DNA of 64,000 bases. Origin: Rheinheimera pleomorphica. Its GTDB lineage: Bacteria; Pseudomonadota; Gammaproteobacteria; Enterobacterales; Alteromonadaceae. Below the pieces are notes generated by a model, which was not told where the DNA came from, ran no database searches, and worked only from the letters and a program-made list of their open reading frames with translations. The stretch covers positions 1 to 64,000 of the forward strand of contig NZ_SIRR01000006.1 in NCBI RefSeq assembly GCF_011634895.1, written 5' to 3'. Position 1 is the first letter of the stretch. Each line of letters opens with the position of its first letter. The translations under genes were made by a program, and so were the position numbers. Positions 34,194-44,038 of this stretch are shown here, one piece after another.

Positions 34194-34955
34194 TTACTGC
34201 GTTAGCGCTGAGACAATAAAATTCGGATTACGCAGGTTTTCGCGTTGGTACACTTTATCGGCAATACCGTCAAAGCTTACGCCGGCACCGGCTTCCAGCG
34301 CAATAATATGGCCGGCACCGGTATCCCACTGCATCGTCGGGCCAAAGCGCGGATACACATCGGCGCTGCCTTCAGCCACCAGACAAAACTTTAATGAGCT
34401 GCCCACCGGCACCATATCGTGCTTGGGGAATTGCGTAAGATAACCGGCTAAATCGGGGCTGGGGTGGCTGCGGCTGCCCACCACCCGCACGGTGTTGCCG
34501 GGCGTTGCTACCGCAATGGCCTTGCGGGTGGCGCCTTGTTTTAAAAAAGCGCCTTCACCTTTAGCGGCATAATAGGTTTTATTTAGTACCGGCGCGTGTA
34601 TTACGCCCAGCACTGGCTCGCCGTGTTCAATCAACGCGATATTTACCGTGAACTCGCCATTGCGCTTAATAAACTCTTTGGTGCCATCCAGTGGGTCTAC
34701 CAGCCAGTAACGTTGCCAGGTCTTTCGAATATCCCAGCTGATATCCGCGGCTTCTTCTGACAAAACCGGCAGTTCTGGCGTGAGTGCCGTCAGCGCTTTA
34801 ACAATCAGTTGATGCGCAGCTAAATCGGCCGCAGTCAGCGGTGAATCATCGGCTTTGCCGGTGATGTTAAAGGCGGCGTTGTCTTGCTGATACACTGCCA
34901 GAATAGCCTGACCGGCTTGTTCAGCGATATCGATAATGGCAGGTAAATAGTTCAT
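34194..34955 (-). CDS. cysQ: 3'(2'),5'-bisphosphate nucleotidase
   Basis: Hydrolyses PAP, the by-product of PAPS reduction, to AMP, so that sulfate assimilation is not inhibited. 253 residues of the inositol-monophosphatase fold: metal-binding VLSEEAA, DPLDGTKEFI and WDTGAGHIIALEAG. AAGGTTAC precedes the ATG. It lies downstream of cysC on the same strand but separated by a 98-bp repeat; its position in the sulfate cluster fits its role. Confidence 0.95.
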   Translation of the reverse strand: MNYLPAIIDIAEQAGQAILAVYQQDNAAFNITGKADDSPLTAADLAAHQLIVKALTALTPELPVLSEEAADISWDIRKTWQRYWLVDPLDGTKEFIKRNGEFTVNIALIEHGEPVLGVIHAPVLNKTYYAAKGEGAFLKQGATRKAIAVATPGNTVRVVGSRSHPSPDLAGYLTQFPKHDMVPVGSSLKFCLVAEGSADVYPRFGPTMQWDTGAGHIIALEAGAGVSFDGIADKVYQRENLRNPNFIVSALTQ

Positions 34956-35019
34956 GTAAGTAACCTTCAGTTTTGGTGCTGTTGGCTGTCGGAGCTTTCA
35001 GCTCAGTTTTAAGCGTAGC

Positions 35020-35117
35020 GACAAGGAAATACTTTCTTCGCCGCCTTCAACAGCACGTCCCTGTGCTGTCTCAGCCTGTGCGGCCTCCCTGCCGCTGCTA
35101 CGAAAGCACACCTTGTC
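35020..35117. repeat. 98-bp intergenic element with terminal inverted repeats, copy 2
   Basis: Same element as 25307-25404: GACAAGG and CCTTGTC ends, same length, same two internal hairpins and the same orientation relative to the transcribed genes. It lies between cysC and cysQ. Confidence 0.85.
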
Positions 35118-35131
35118 GCTGCGCCTTGGCA

Positions 35132-35731
35132 TCAGCTTATAATCTGTCTTTCTTTCAGCAACGCCAGCAACTGCTGCACACTATCTTGTAGCGAGGTAAC
35201 TGAGGTGTCCAGCACCAAATCGGCTGCTTCTGGGGCTTCGTATGGGTCTGATATACCGGTAAACTGGCTGATTTGCCCGGCACGGGCTTTTTTGTACAGG
35301 CCTTTGACATCGCGCTGCTCGCACACTTGTAGCGGCGTGGCGATATGCACTTCAATAAATTTACCGGCCGGAATAAAGCTTTTAACCAGCGCGCGCTGAT
35401 TACGATAGGGCGAGATAAAGGCGCTTAATACCAGTAAGCCGGCGTCGACCATTAAGCCGGCGACGGCACCGACCCGGCGCAGGTTTTCGCTTCTGTCCTG
35501 TGCGCTAAAGCCTAAATCGGCGCATAAACCGTGGCGCACATTGTCACCGTCAAGCAAATAGGTGTGTTTACCCTGTGCCGCCAGCGCCTGCTCTAAGGCA
35601 TTGGCCACTGTCGATTTGCCCGAACCGGATAAGCCGGTAAACCAGATCACCGCGCTTTGATGGCCAAACAAGGCCTCGCGGCGCTGGGCATTAATATCAT
35701 GTTGTTGCCATTTAATATCAGTATTTGTCAT
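35132..35731 (-). CDS. cysC: Adenylylsulfate (APS) kinase
   Basis: Phosphorylates APS to PAPS. 199 residues with the P-loop [20 protein letters not shown] and the FISPYRNQR segment, plus [18 protein letters not shown] near the C-terminus. The ATG at 35731 is preferred over the GTG at 35743; neither has a strong ribosome site. It follows cysN by about 70 bp in the cysG-D-N-C order. Confidence 0.95.
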   Translation of the reverse strand: MTNTDIKWQQHDINAQRREALFGHQSAVIWFTGLSGSGKSTVANALEQALAAQGKHTYLLDGDNVRHGLCADLGFSAQDRSENLRRVGAVAGLMVDAGLLVLSAFISPYRNQRALVKSFIPAGKFIEVHIATPLQVCEQRDVKGLYKKARAGQISQFTGISDPYEAPEAADLVLDTSVTSLQDSVQQLLALLKERQIIS

Positions 35732-35803
35732 TGTGCTAATCACTTAAAACGGGCAAATCAGTGGCAGACATACCAGCACGACAGTGCTGATAATAAGCGC
35801 TCA

Positions 35804-37249
35804 CTATGCTTTGTTAAACAGCTCACGCACATCTTGTGCTCCCCAATGCGGGAAGTGTTTGCGGATCAGCGCATTTAGCTCCAGTTCAAAGGCACTGATA
35901 TCAGTGGCAACCGGTTTTTCCTCTGCCAGCACGTTCTGGATAATACCCGCCGCGACAGTGGCATTGGTTAAGCGGTCAATCAGAATAAAATTGCCGGTAC
36001 CCGGCTGGTTTTTAAAGGTGTCCAGTGGCTGAGTTTCGGTCAGCTCCAGCTCAACCAAAGCAATGTCGTTCATTGCCACCTGCTCGGCCGCTTCCTGCGT
36101 TAAGGTATTCACATTTACCTTATGGTTCAGGCGGTTAATGCTGACGCTGCTTTTGCGCGTTGCCAGCTTTATATCGTAGAGCCGGCCGCTCTGCAGTGGC
36201 TGATCGTTAAACCACACCAGATACGCCAGCGCCCGGTTGGTCAGTGTTATGCTGTCGTCTGACGGCACCAGCCAGTCACCACGGCTGATATCAATTTCAT
36301 CGTTTAGCGTCACGGTTATGGCCTGGCCGGCAATGGCCGATGGCTGATCACCCTCGAAGCTGACAATCTGCTTAATGGTGCTTTTTTTACCAGACGGGTA
36401 GGCGGTTACTGCCTGGCCAACCGCCAGACGGCCACTGACCAGGCTGCCGGCAAAACCACGGAAGTTTAAGTCGGGCCGGGTTACATACTGCACCGGAAAG
36501 CGTGTCGCTGCGCCGCCACGCTGCGGAATAGGCAGGGTTTCCAGCAGCGGCAGTAAGGCAGTGCCGCTATACCAGGGCATATTGGCCGATAAGGTTAAAA
36601 TATTTTCGCCTTTAAGGGCACTGATAGGCACCACATCTACGGTGGGCACCTGCAGCTGCGCCATTAACGCCTGCACATCCTGGTTGATGGCGTTATAGGT
36701 AGCTTCGCTGTAGCCGACGATATCCATTTTATTTACTGCGACAATTAAATGCTTAATACCCAGCAAAGAGCAGATAAAGCTGTGGCGGCGGGTTTGCGTT
36801 TGTACACCGTAGCGGGCATCTATCAGCAAAATTGCCACATCTGAGGTGGACGCGCCGGTGGCCATATTGCGGGTGTATTGCTCATGTCCCGGCGTGTCGG
36901 CCAGAATAAATTTACGCTCGGTGGTAGAAAAATACCGGTAAGCCACATCTATGGTAATGCCTTGCTCGCGTTCGGCCTGCAGGCCATCAACCAGCATCGC
37001 CAGCTCTAACTCGCCTTCGCTGTTGCGGCCTTTATGGTCGCGCTTTAAGGCATCAAGCTGATCATCATACAGTTGTTGGCTATCGTGCAGCAGGCGGCCA
37101 ATCAAGGTGCTTTTACCATCATCGACGCTGCCGCAGGTTAGCACCCGCAGCAGGCCTTTATCCTGGTGCTGCTGCAAATAGCCACGAATACCTAAGCTGT
37201 TTAGTTGCTCGTTTAACGAGGTAACCGGCGTGAAATTTACTACAGTCAT
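35804..37249 (-). CDS. cysN: Sulfate adenylyltransferase subunit 1 (GTPase)
   Basis: GTPase subunit of ATP sulfurylase, driving APS formation from sulfate and ATP with CysD. 481 residues: elongation-factor-like G domain with GSVDDGKSTLIGR, DTPGHEQY and NKMDIVG, then two beta-barrel domains (SGRLAVGQAVTAYPSGK and the C-terminal part). It is not fused to cysC, which is a separate gene here. Its ATG overlaps the cysD stop codon by 1 nt (TGATG), indicating coupling. Confidence 0.96.
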   Translation of the reverse strand: MTVVNFTPVTSLNEQLNSLGIRGYLQQHQDKGLLRVLTCGSVDDGKSTLIGRLLHDSQQLYDDQLDALKRDHKGRNSEGELELAMLVDGLQAEREQGITIDVAYRYFSTTERKFILADTPGHEQYTRNMATGASTSDVAILLIDARYGVQTQTRRHSFICSLLGIKHLIVAVNKMDIVGYSEATYNAINQDVQALMAQLQVPTVDVVPISALKGENILTLSANMPWYSGTALLPLLETLPIPQRGGAATRFPVQYVTRPDLNFRGFAGSLVSGRLAVGQAVTAYPSGKKSTIKQIVSFEGDQPSAIAGQAITVTLNDEIDISRGDWLVPSDDSITLTNRALAYLVWFNDQPLQSGRLYDIKLATRKSSVSINRLNHKVNVNTLTQEAAEQVAMNDIALVELELTETQPLDTFKNQPGTGNFILIDRLTNATVAAGIIQNVLAEEKPVATDISAFELELNALIRKHFPHWGAQDVRELFNKA

Positions 37250-38160
37250 CAGAAATAGCCCTCGCGTTTTTTCAGTTCCATACCCGACTGATCCTGATCG
37301 ATCACCCGGCCCTGGCGCTCCGATGTGCGGGCGCGCAGCATTTCTTCCACTATGCCTTCCAGGGTGTCGGCGGTTGACTCAATGGCGCCGGTCAGCGGGT
37401 AGCAGCCCAGGGTGCGAAAGCGTACCGACTTTAGCTGCGGCGCTTCGCCAGCGTCCAGCGGCATACGCTCATCATCCACCATGATCAGGCTGCCGCTGCG
37501 CTCAACCACTGGCCGTGGCTTGGCTAAATACAGCGGTACTATGTCGATATTTTCCTGCAGAATGTAAAGCCAGATGTCGAGCTCGGTCCAGTTCGACAGC
37601 GGAAACACCCGGATACTCTCACCTTCGTTAATGGCGCCGTTGTATAAATTCCACAGTTCTGGCCGCTGGTTTTTTGGATCCCAGCGGTGGTGTTTGTCGC
37701 GAAACGAGTACACCCGCTCTTTCGCCCGTGATTTTTCTTCATCACGCCGTGCCCCGCCAAAAGCAGCGTCAAAGCCGTACTTATTCAGCGCCTGCTTTAA
37801 GCCTTGGGTTTTCATAATATCGGTATGCTTAGCACTGCCATGCACAAAGGGGTTGATGTTCATCGCTAAGCCTTCCGGGTTTTTGTGCACCAGCAGCTCA
37901 AAGTTGTACTCTTTGGCTAAACGGTCGCGAAATTCAATCATCTCGCGGAACTTCCAGTCGGTATCAACATGCAGCAACGGAAATGGAATTTTGCCCGGCG
38001 CAAAGGCTTTACGCGCCAGGTGCAGCAATACCGATGAGTCTTTACCAATTGAATACAGCATTACCGGCTTTTTAAATTCAGCCGCCACTTCACGGAAAAT
38101 ATGGATACTTTCGGCTTCCAGCTGCTGTAAATGCGACAGCGCACCTGCTAACTCAGACAT
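37249..38160 (-). CDS. cysD: Sulfate adenylyltransferase subunit 2
   Basis: Catalytic subunit of ATP sulfurylase, an ATP pyrophosphatase of the PAPS-reductase-like fold. 303 residues from the ATG at 38160 (E. coli CysD: 302), chosen over 38262 because AAGGAT lies upstream and the longer form enters cysG. Motifs: [18 protein letters not shown] (PP loop), [20 protein letters not shown], and [15 protein letters not shown] at the C-terminus. Second gene of the cysGDNC block. Confidence 0.96.
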   Translation of the reverse strand: MSELAGALSHLQQLEAESIHIFREVAAEFKKPVMLYSIGKDSSVLLHLARKAFAPGKIPFPLLHVDTDWKFREMIEFRDRLAKEYNFELLVHKNPEGLAMNINPFVHGSAKHTDIMKTQGLKQALNKYGFDAAFGGARRDEEKSRAKERVYSFRDKHHRWDPKNQRPELWNLYNGAINEGESIRVFPLSNWTELDIWLYILQENIDIVPLYLAKPRPVVERSGSLIMVDDERMPLDAGEAPQLKSVRFRTLGCYPLTGAIESTADTLEGIVEEMLRARTSERQGRVIDQDQSGMELKKREGYF

Positions 38161-38170
38161 GTGTTGATCC

Positions 38171-39592
38171 TTATGCCATCCGGGTAAGAGTCTGGCCAAA
38201 TACCGCCGCTTGCGGCCGTTGACCAAACCAATGTAAATCTTGTTGTAGTGCCACCACTTCACCTATCACCAGCAACGCCGGCGAGCTGACCTGATGTTGT
38301 GCGACCAAGTCGGCCAGCTGGTACAGCGTGCCGGTGACAATGCGTTGCTCTGGCCGGCTGCCGTTTTCAATAATGGCCACCGGCGTATCGCCGCTGCGGC
38401 CGGCGGCAATCAGCTGTTGCTGAATATGCGCCGCCTTCATCAGGCCCATATAAATCACCAGTGTCTGGTTGCTTTTGCTCATGCACTGCCAGTCGGGCTC
38501 GCTGCCATCGGGCCGGCAATGGCCGGTAACAAACTGCACGCTCTGGGCATAGTCACGGTGTGTCAGCGGTATACCGGCATAAGCGGCGCAGCCAGCTGCG
38601 GCGGTAACACCGGGTACCACCTGAAAAGCGATGTTATGTGGCAGCAGCGCCTGAATTTCTTCGCCGCCGCGGCCAAAAATAAACGGGTCGCCGCCTTTTA
38701 AGCGGCAGACTTTTTTACCGGCCAGGGCTAAATCAATCAGTAACTGGTTGGTGTCCTGCTGTGGTACCGAGTGGGCGCCGGCTTTTTTACCGACACAAAG
38801 GCGCTCGGCATCACGGCGCACCAATTCCATGATCTGCGGCGACACTAAATAGTCGTACACCACCACATCGGCTTGCTGCATCAGTTGCAGCGCTTTTAGC
38901 GTTAACAGCTCCGGATCGCCGGGGCCGGCACCGACCACATACACTTCACCGGCCTGATTTTGTGGCTGCTCTAGCATAGTGTGCAGGCGCTGCTCGGCAC
39001 TTTGCAGCTGATTGGTCTGCACATCACGCACCACGTCAGAATCGAATACCTGCTCCCAGAATTGCCGCCGGGCGGCAAAGCCGCTTATTTTCGCTTTTAC
39101 CTGTTCGCGAAAGCGGCCAACCAGTTGTGCCAGAGGGCCTAAATGCTGTGGCAGCAGCGCTTCCAGTTTTTCCCGCAGGCGGCGCGCCAGCACCGGTGCC
39201 GTGCCAAAGCTGGAAATGGCAATTAATATTGGGCTGCGGTCGATAATCGACGGAAAAATAAAACCGCATTTGGGCTGATCGTCTACCGTGTTCACCAGCA
39301 TATTGCGCGCGCTGGCGGCGTCATACACGGCGGCGTTTACCGCATCATTGTCGGTCGCGGCGATCACCAGAAGCTTGCCGTCTAACAATTCCGGCGCAAA
39401 GTAGCCGTTTATCAGCTCGGCTTTACCTTCGCGCTGCCATTGTAAGAATTCATCGGCGAAGTCTGGTGCCACTACCGTCAACTTAGCACCAGCGCTAAGC
39501 AGGGTACCGGCCTTGCGCAGCGCGACCGAGCCGCCGCCGACAATCAGCACCGCTTTATCGGTTAACTTTACAAAAAGAGGTAAATACTGCAC
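38171..39592 (-). CDS. cysG: Siroheme synthase (multifunctional)
   Basis: Makes siroheme, the cofactor of sulfite reductase, from uroporphyrinogen III. Two fused parts: N-terminal dehydrogenase/ferrochelatase (1-200; [18 protein letters not shown], the [17 protein letters not shown] segment) and C-terminal SAM-dependent methyltransferase (about 215-465; [65 protein letters not shown]). I choose the GTG at 39592 because GGAG lies 5 nt upstream and the protein then begins (V)[12 protein letters not shown] like CysG; the frame upstream is non-homologous. Ends 10 bp before cysD starts. Confidence 0.95.
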   Translation of the reverse strand: MQYLPLFVKLTDKAVLIVGGGSVALRKAGTLLSAGAKLTVVAPDFADEFLQWQREGKAELINGYFAPELLDGKLLVIAATDNDAVNAAVYDAASARNMLVNTVDDQPKCGFIFPSIIDRSPILIAISSFGTAPVLARRLREKLEALLPQHLGPLAQLVGRFREQVKAKISGFAARRQFWEQVFDSDVVRDVQTNQLQSAEQRLHTMLEQPQNQAGEVYVVGAGPGDPELLTLKALQLMQQADVVVYDYLVSPQIMELVRRDAERLCVGKKAGAHSVPQQDTNQLLIDLALAGKKVCRLKGGDPFIFGRGGEEIQALLPHNIAFQVVPGVTAAAGCAAYAGIPLTHRDYAQSVQFVTGHCRPDGSEPDWQCMSKSNQTLVIYMGLMKAAHIQQQLIAAGRSGDTPVAIIENGSRPEQRIVTGTLYQLADLVAQHQVSSPALLVIGEVVALQQDLHWFGQRPQAAVFGQTLTRMA

Positions 39593-39757
39593 AGGGACTC
39601 CGGCACTTAGCACTTTGGCGTTTAAAATGTAGCTTATGCCAGCCAGAATAGCCGTCTGCATGGCTTTTATAAAATAGTTAATTACGCTCAGATATAACTA
39701 AAAGGAATTAATGACAAGTTTGGAATAAGAAGAGCGGTGCAGGGTATAATACGCCGG

Positions 39758-39782
39758 CAAAAAAACGGCAACCGAAGTTGCC
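39758..39782 (-). terminator. Terminator after the 95-aa membrane protein gene
   Basis: Stem GGCAAC / GTTGCC with a CGAA (minus: TTCG) tetraloop, followed on the minus strand by a T-run. It is part of a segment of about 37 bp that is nearly identical at 40283-40319, flanking the small gene on both sides. Confidence 0.82.
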
Positions 39783-39837
39783 ATTAAAGCTATTGAAGCG
39801 TGCACCAGACTATGCAGGTATTAAAGTGCTGCCTGTG

Positions 39838-40125
39838 TTATGCGCTATATGTATAAACTGCCGCGCAAAAGCATAATAAGGCTAGCACAGTTAAGGTATT
39901 TAACAGTGGATTGTCCTTTTTTGCGCGTAAAAAAGCGCTTGCAGAGTTACAAAGTTGTTCTCTTTCAATGAAAGCCAAAATATTCAGCAGTACAAAACCA
40001 CTATTTAGCCAGAATGTTGAGCCAAAAGCCGTGCTTGTTAGCACAGTGGCGCTAAAATAAATTAGAGCCGCACCCAGCATTACGGATAGCGCAGTTAATC
40101 TGATTGCTTGCAAACTTTTTTTCAT
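39838..40125 (-). CDS. Small membrane protein of unknown function (95 aa)
   Basis: I do not recognise it. It has a basic N-terminus (MKKSLQAIRL) and three likely membrane helices (about 9-29, 37-53 and 75-94). A predicted terminator follows it, and near-identical terminator sequences stand on both sides, which suggests that the gene was inserted by duplication of that sequence. It lies between ahpF and cysG on the same strand as both. A TTTT-rich start and a moderately lower GC than its neighbours fit an acquired gene. Confidence 0.6.
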   Translation of the reverse strand: MKKSLQAIRLTALSVMLGAALIYFSATVLTSTAFGSTFWLNSGFVLLNILAFIEREQLCNSASAFLRAKKDNPLLNTLTVLALLCFCAAVYTYSA

Positions 40126-40285
40126 AATGGAACACTCTTCAACAATAGCGTTAGCGTTAGCGGTAGCTTTGTTCGCAGCCGTTAACGCTGATACTGATTA
40201 TGGCAGTTGACGGGCGATAAAATCCTGAATGCCAGTATTGTAATATACAGAACTTTTTGCAGCTGTTGGGTTTGACAGTGTGGGC

Positions 40286-40312
40286 AAAAAAAACGGCAAC
40301 CGAAGTTGCCGT
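40286..40312 (-). terminator. Terminator of ahpF
   Basis: Stem ACGGCAAC / GTTGCCGT with tetraloop CGAA (TTCG on the minus strand), followed by an eight-T run on the minus strand, about 75 bp after the ahpF stop. Confidence 0.9.
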
Positions 40313-40386
40313 TAAAGCTACAGAGAGAGTGAAGCTAAAGGTTTAACGTAATCTGCTTAGTTAACGATCAGTTAGTGACGGCTAAC

Positions 40387-41931
40387 TTAATTACGAATCA
40401 TATAATCAAAGGCACCTAAGGCGGCGTTAGCGCCCGAGCCCATGGCGATAATTATTTGCTTATACGGCGCTGTAGTGGCATCACCGGCGGCAAATACGCC
40501 AGGTATTGAGGTCTGGCCGCGCTCGTCGACGATAATCTCACCACGTGGCGATAATTCCACCGCACCGCGTAACCATTCGGTATTTGGCACTAAACCTATC
40601 TGAACAAAGATACCGGCCAGTTCAATATGATGTTTGTCACCGGTTTTGCGGTCAGTGTAGTTAATACCGTTTACTTTGCTGCCATCACCGGTCACCTCAG
40701 TGGTTTGGGCTTCAGTGATAATAGTGATATTACCCATCGAATTGGCTTTTTTCACCAGCACGGCATCGGCGCGCAGTTCGGCAGCAAATTCCAGTACGGT
40801 AACGTGCTCGACAATACCAGCCAGGTCAATTGCGGCTTCAATACCGGAGTTACCGCCACCAATAACCGCGACTTTTTTGCCTTTAAACAACGGGCCATCG
40901 CAGTGCGGGCAGTAGGCTACGCCTTTGCCGCGGTATTCCTGCTCGCCGGGTACGTTCATTTCACGCCAGCGTGCGCCCGGGCTTAAAATGACCGTTTTGC
41001 TGTTTAGCACAGCGCCGTTTTGCAGCTCCAGCTGTACCTTACCGTCTTTACGCAGCGCTACCGCGCGCTGGTTATTCATAATATCGACACTATATTCACG
41101 CACATGGGCTTCTAAGCTGTTTACCAGCTTCGGCCCTTCGGTGTACTGCACTGAAATAAAGTTTTCGATACCGACGGTATCGGCTACCTGCCCGCCAAAG
41201 CGCTCGGCAACAATACCGGTGTTTAAGCCTTTACGGGCAGCATAAATAGAGGCTGCAGCGCCAGCCGGGCCACCACCAACCACTAATACGTCGAAGTCGG
41301 CTTTGGTTTTTAATGCTTCGGCCTGGCGTTTTTCGGCGTTAACGTCGATTTTCTGGATGATTTTTTCCAGCGTAATGGCGCCTTGCGAAAACAGCTCGCC
41401 GTTTAAATACACTGACGGCACAGCCATAATGTTTTTGTCGGCCACTTCCTGCTGGAACATAGCGCCGTCAATCATTACGTTAGTAATGTTCGGGTTTATC
41501 GCTGCCATAATATTCAGCGCCTGCACCACTTCCGGACAAGTTTGGCAGCTTAATGACACATAGGTCTCAAAGGCAAAACTACCGGGTAACTGGCGGATCT
41601 GCTCAATAATATCGGCTTCGACCTTGATGGGATGGCCACCAGAGTGCAGCAATGCCAACACTAAGGAGGTAAATTCATGGCCCAGCGGCACACCGGCAAA
41701 GGTGATATGGGTATCGTTCGCCACGGAGCGCACCAGCATGGCCGGTTTGCGGGTCAGGGCATTGTCATCGCGGCGCAATGACACTAAATCAGATAATTCG
41801 GCAATCTCGTTTGCCAGCGTGTTCACTTCATTGGCTTTGGCGCTATCGTCTAAAGATACCACCAGCTCAACTTGTGTTTTCAGGTTCTGCAAATAGGTTT
41901 TAAGTGTTTGCTTCAGGTTAGTATCTAGCAT
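40387..41931 (-). CDS. ahpF: Alkyl hydroperoxide reductase subunit F
   Basis: Flavoprotein that uses NADH to re-reduce AhpC. 514 residues: N-terminal tandem thioredoxin-fold domain (about 1-200) with a CxxC ([10 protein letters not shown]), FAD-binding [19 protein letters not shown], second redox centre [18 protein letters not shown]-binding [16 protein letters not shown] and the C-terminal [27 protein letters not shown] precedes the ATG. It follows ahpC by about 180 bp on the same strand and ends at its own terminator. Confidence 0.97.
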   Translation of the reverse strand: MLDTNLKQTLKTYLQNLKTQVELVVSLDDSAKANEVNTLANEIAELSDLVSLRRDDNALTRKPAMLVRSVANDTHITFAGVPLGHEFTSLVLALLHSGGHPIKVEADIIEQIRQLPGSFAFETYVSLSCQTCPEVVQALNIMAAINPNITNVMIDGAMFQQEVADKNIMAVPSVYLNGELFSQGAITLEKIIQKIDVNAEKRQAEALKTKADFDVLVVGGGPAGAAASIYAARKGLNTGIVAERFGGQVADTVGIENFISVQYTEGPKLVNSLEAHVREYSVDIMNNQRAVALRKDGKVQLELQNGAVLNSKTVILSPGARWREMNVPGEQEYRGKGVAYCPHCDGPLFKGKKVAVIGGGNSGIEAAIDLAGIVEHVTVLEFAAELRADAVLVKKANSMGNITIITEAQTTEVTGDGSKVNGINYTDRKTGDKHHIELAGIFVQIGLVPNTEWLRGAVELSPRGEIIVDERGQTSIPGVFAAGDATTAPYKQIIIAMGSGANAALGAFDYMIRN

Positions 41932-42110
41932 GGTAACTCCGTTGTGCGTAATTCAGATAGTGCGAAAAAAAGTCAGCCGCTAAGGTCGGGCTGGGGTTAA
42001 CCAGCCCGTGCAAACAAGGGTGTTAGCAGTGGGGAAGCTGGAAACAGCTTCTTAAGACAGGAGCTGTTTGCCGCTTCCGGCACTGCAGTTGCCTGCAGCT
42101 TGTAGCAAAG

Positions 42111-42677
42111 TTAGATTTTACCAACCAGGTCCAGTGACGGCGCCAGAGTGGCTTCGCCCGGAGTCCATTTCGCTGGACATACTTCGCCGTCGTGGTTAGC
42201 AACGTACTGAGCAGCCTGTACTTTACGGAACAGTTCAGCAGCGCTACGGCCGATACCCAGGTCATGAATTTCAGCTACTTTGATTTCGCCTTCCGGGTTA
42301 ATCACGAAAGTACCACGCAGGGCCAGGCCTTCCTCTTCAATCATTACACCGAAGTTACGGGTAATAGTACCTGTTGGGTCGCCAATCATTGGGTAGTTGA
42401 TTTTCTTGATGGTGTCAGACGCATCGTGCCACGCTTTGTGAGTGAAGTGGGTGTCAGTAGATACTGAATACACTTCTACACCGATTTCCTGGAACTTAGC
42501 ATAGAAATCTGCCAGATCGCCCAGCTCAGTTGGACATACGAACGTGAAGTCAGCTGGGTAGAATACCACTACAGACCATTTGCCCAGTAAATCCTGATCT
42601 GAAACAGGAACAAATTTACCCTGATGGAAGGCAGTCGCTTTAAACGGCTTAACTTTAGTGTTGATAATAGAAGACAT
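42111..42677 (-). CDS. ahpC: Peroxiredoxin, alkyl hydroperoxide reductase subunit C
   Basis: Typical 2-Cys peroxiredoxin of 188 residues that reduces hydrogen peroxide and organic peroxides. Peroxidatic C48 in FTFVCPTEL and resolving C167 in GEVCPAKW are both present, with the threonine and arginine of the active site in the expected places. A strong ribosome site AAAGGAG precedes the ATG. Probably OxyR-controlled as in other gammaproteobacteria, though I do not see a clear OxyR site in the 200-bp promoter spacer. Confidence 0.97.
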   Translation of the reverse strand: MSSIINTKVKPFKATAFHQGKFVPVSDQDLLGKWSVVVFYPADFTFVCPTELGDLADFYAKFQEIGVEVYSVSTDTHFTHKAWHDASDTIKKINYPMIGDPTGTITRNFGVMIEEEGLALRGTFVINPEGEIKVAEIHDLGIGRSAAELFRKVQAAQYVANHDGEVCPAKWTPGEATLAPSLDLVGKI

Positions 42678-42874
42678 AGTCTTGCTCCTTTCGGTTAGTT
42701 AACAGTTCATGTTTCAACGCCATGCAGTTTAACCTGCTGATGATGTTTGTCAAAACGAATAAAACAAATTACTTTAATCAATTTTTATGATTAAAAAATT
42801 ATCACAGTTGTTCAGCTGGCACTTAACTATACTCAGGCACCATAGTTCGGCCTTTTTACGCCACAGGAGTTTCT

Positions 42875-43273
42875 ATGCTCACCTCAATCCGCCAGTTCTC
42901 GTTGTTATGCGCCGCCATTACGCTGGGTGCCTGTCAGCCAGCTGCCTTGCCCAAGGGCCAGTACTTGCAACTTAACCCGGGCGCGGGCGACAAAGCCTTT
43001 AGCCTGCAGTTTGACCAGGACCGGCTCAGCGGTTTTACCGGTTGTAACCGGGCTATGGGCAGCTTCAGTGTAGATAAGGGCGAGCTGGTGGTTTCTCAAC
43101 TGGCCGGTACCATGATGGCGTGCAGCGAGCAGGCAATGGCGCGCGAGCAGGCCTTTATGCAGTTTTTGCAGAACAAACCTGCGCTAAGTGTTGAAGATAA
43201 GGTGTTGGTATTGCGCAAAGATGACATTGAATACCGGTTTAGCGCAGAAACACAGCAGCAAAACAGCCGGTGA
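42875..43273 (+). CDS. META-domain lipoprotein (HslJ-like)
   Basis: A 132-residue lipoprotein with lipobox LGAC (Cys20) and a META domain: YLQLNPGAGDKAFSLQFDQDRLSGFTGCNRAMGSF and AGTMMACSEQAMAREQAFMQFL. E. coli HslJ belongs to the same family and is linked to heat shock and novobiocin resistance. AGGAG precedes the ATG. It ends only 3 bp before the stop of the convergent cysH gene. Confidence 0.85.
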   Translation: MLTSIRQFSLLCAAITLGACQPAALPKGQYLQLNPGAGDKAFSLQFDQDRLSGFTGCNRAMGSFSVDKGELVVSQLAGTMMACSEQAMAREQAFMQFLQNKPALSVEDKVLVLRKDDIEYRFSAETQQQNSR

Positions 43274-43276
43274 TGG

Positions 43277-44038
43277 CTAGATACCATCACCGTCGATATG
43301 CAGGCCGCATTCACGGCCGAAGCCATTAAAGCGGGTGTCTTCTTCGCTCATGCCCAGCTCCAGCTTGCGGGTGGAGTGGGTGTCACCGACCGAGACATAG
43401 CCTTGCTCCCACAGCGGGTGGTAGCTTAAGCCGTGTTCTTTTAAGTAATAGAACACGTCTTTATTGCTCCAGTCGATAATCGGCTGAATTTTCACCACGC
43501 CGCGGCTAATTTCGACGATGTCTTTGTCGGCACGGCTGCTGCTCTGGCTGCGGCGCAGGCCGGTAAACCAGCTGCCTACGCCAAGCTCCTGCAGCGCGCG
43601 CTGCATCGGCTCAACTTTATTCAGCTGGTTGTACTGCTTAATGCCGTCGGCGCTTTGCCACAGTTTACCAAAACGGGCTTCCTGCCAGGCCGGGCTAAGC
43701 TTAGCCCGGTACACTTTCAGGTTTAGTGTTAGCTGTTCCGTTAACTGGTCAATAAACTGATAGGTTTCCGGGAATAAATAACCGGTATCGGTTAACACCA
43801 CCGGAATATCCGGCTGCTGCTGTGTTACCAGATGCAGCATCACCGCCGCCTGAATGCCAAAGCTGGAGCTTAGCATCGGGCTCTGCGGCAGGTTCGCCAA
43901 TGCCCAGCGCACCCGTTCAGCGGCGCTGAGCGGTGTTAGCAAATGGTTTATCTCAGCCAGCCATGCCTGCTGTGTGGCTCCATCTTGCTGCAAAATATTG
44001 CGGTAATCGGTATCGGCCACTTTAGCTATGGAAGTCAT
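43277..44038 (-). CDS. cysH: Phosphoadenylylsulfate (PAPS) reductase
   Basis: Reduces PAPS to sulfite and PAP with thioredoxin. 253 residues with PP-loop-type [27 protein letters not shown], the [14 protein letters not shown] segment and the C-terminal ECGLH motif carrying the catalytic Cys. The absence of the CC...CxxC Fe-S cysteines marks it as a PAPS, not APS, reductase, consistent with the cysC gene nearby. Its start lies inside the end of cysI (17-bp overlap). Third gene of cysJIH. Confidence 0.96.
   Translation of the reverse strand: MTSIAKVADTDYRNILQQDGATQQAWLAEINHLLTPLSAAERVRWALANLPQSPMLSSSFGIQAAVMLHLVTQQQPDIPVVLTDTGYLFPETYQFIDQLTEQLTLNLKVYRAKLSPAWQEARFGKLWQSADGIKQYNQLNKVEPMQRALQELGVGSWFTGLRRSQSSSRADKDIVEISRGVVKIQPIIDWSNKDVFYYLKEHGLSYHPLWEQGYVSVGDTHSTRKLELGMSEEDTRFNGFGRECGLHIDGDGI

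Noticed and set aside
37574..38167. Plus-strand frame of 197 codons opposite cysD
   Set aside because: Antisense shadow with no domain and no ribosome site; cysD has full family motifs.
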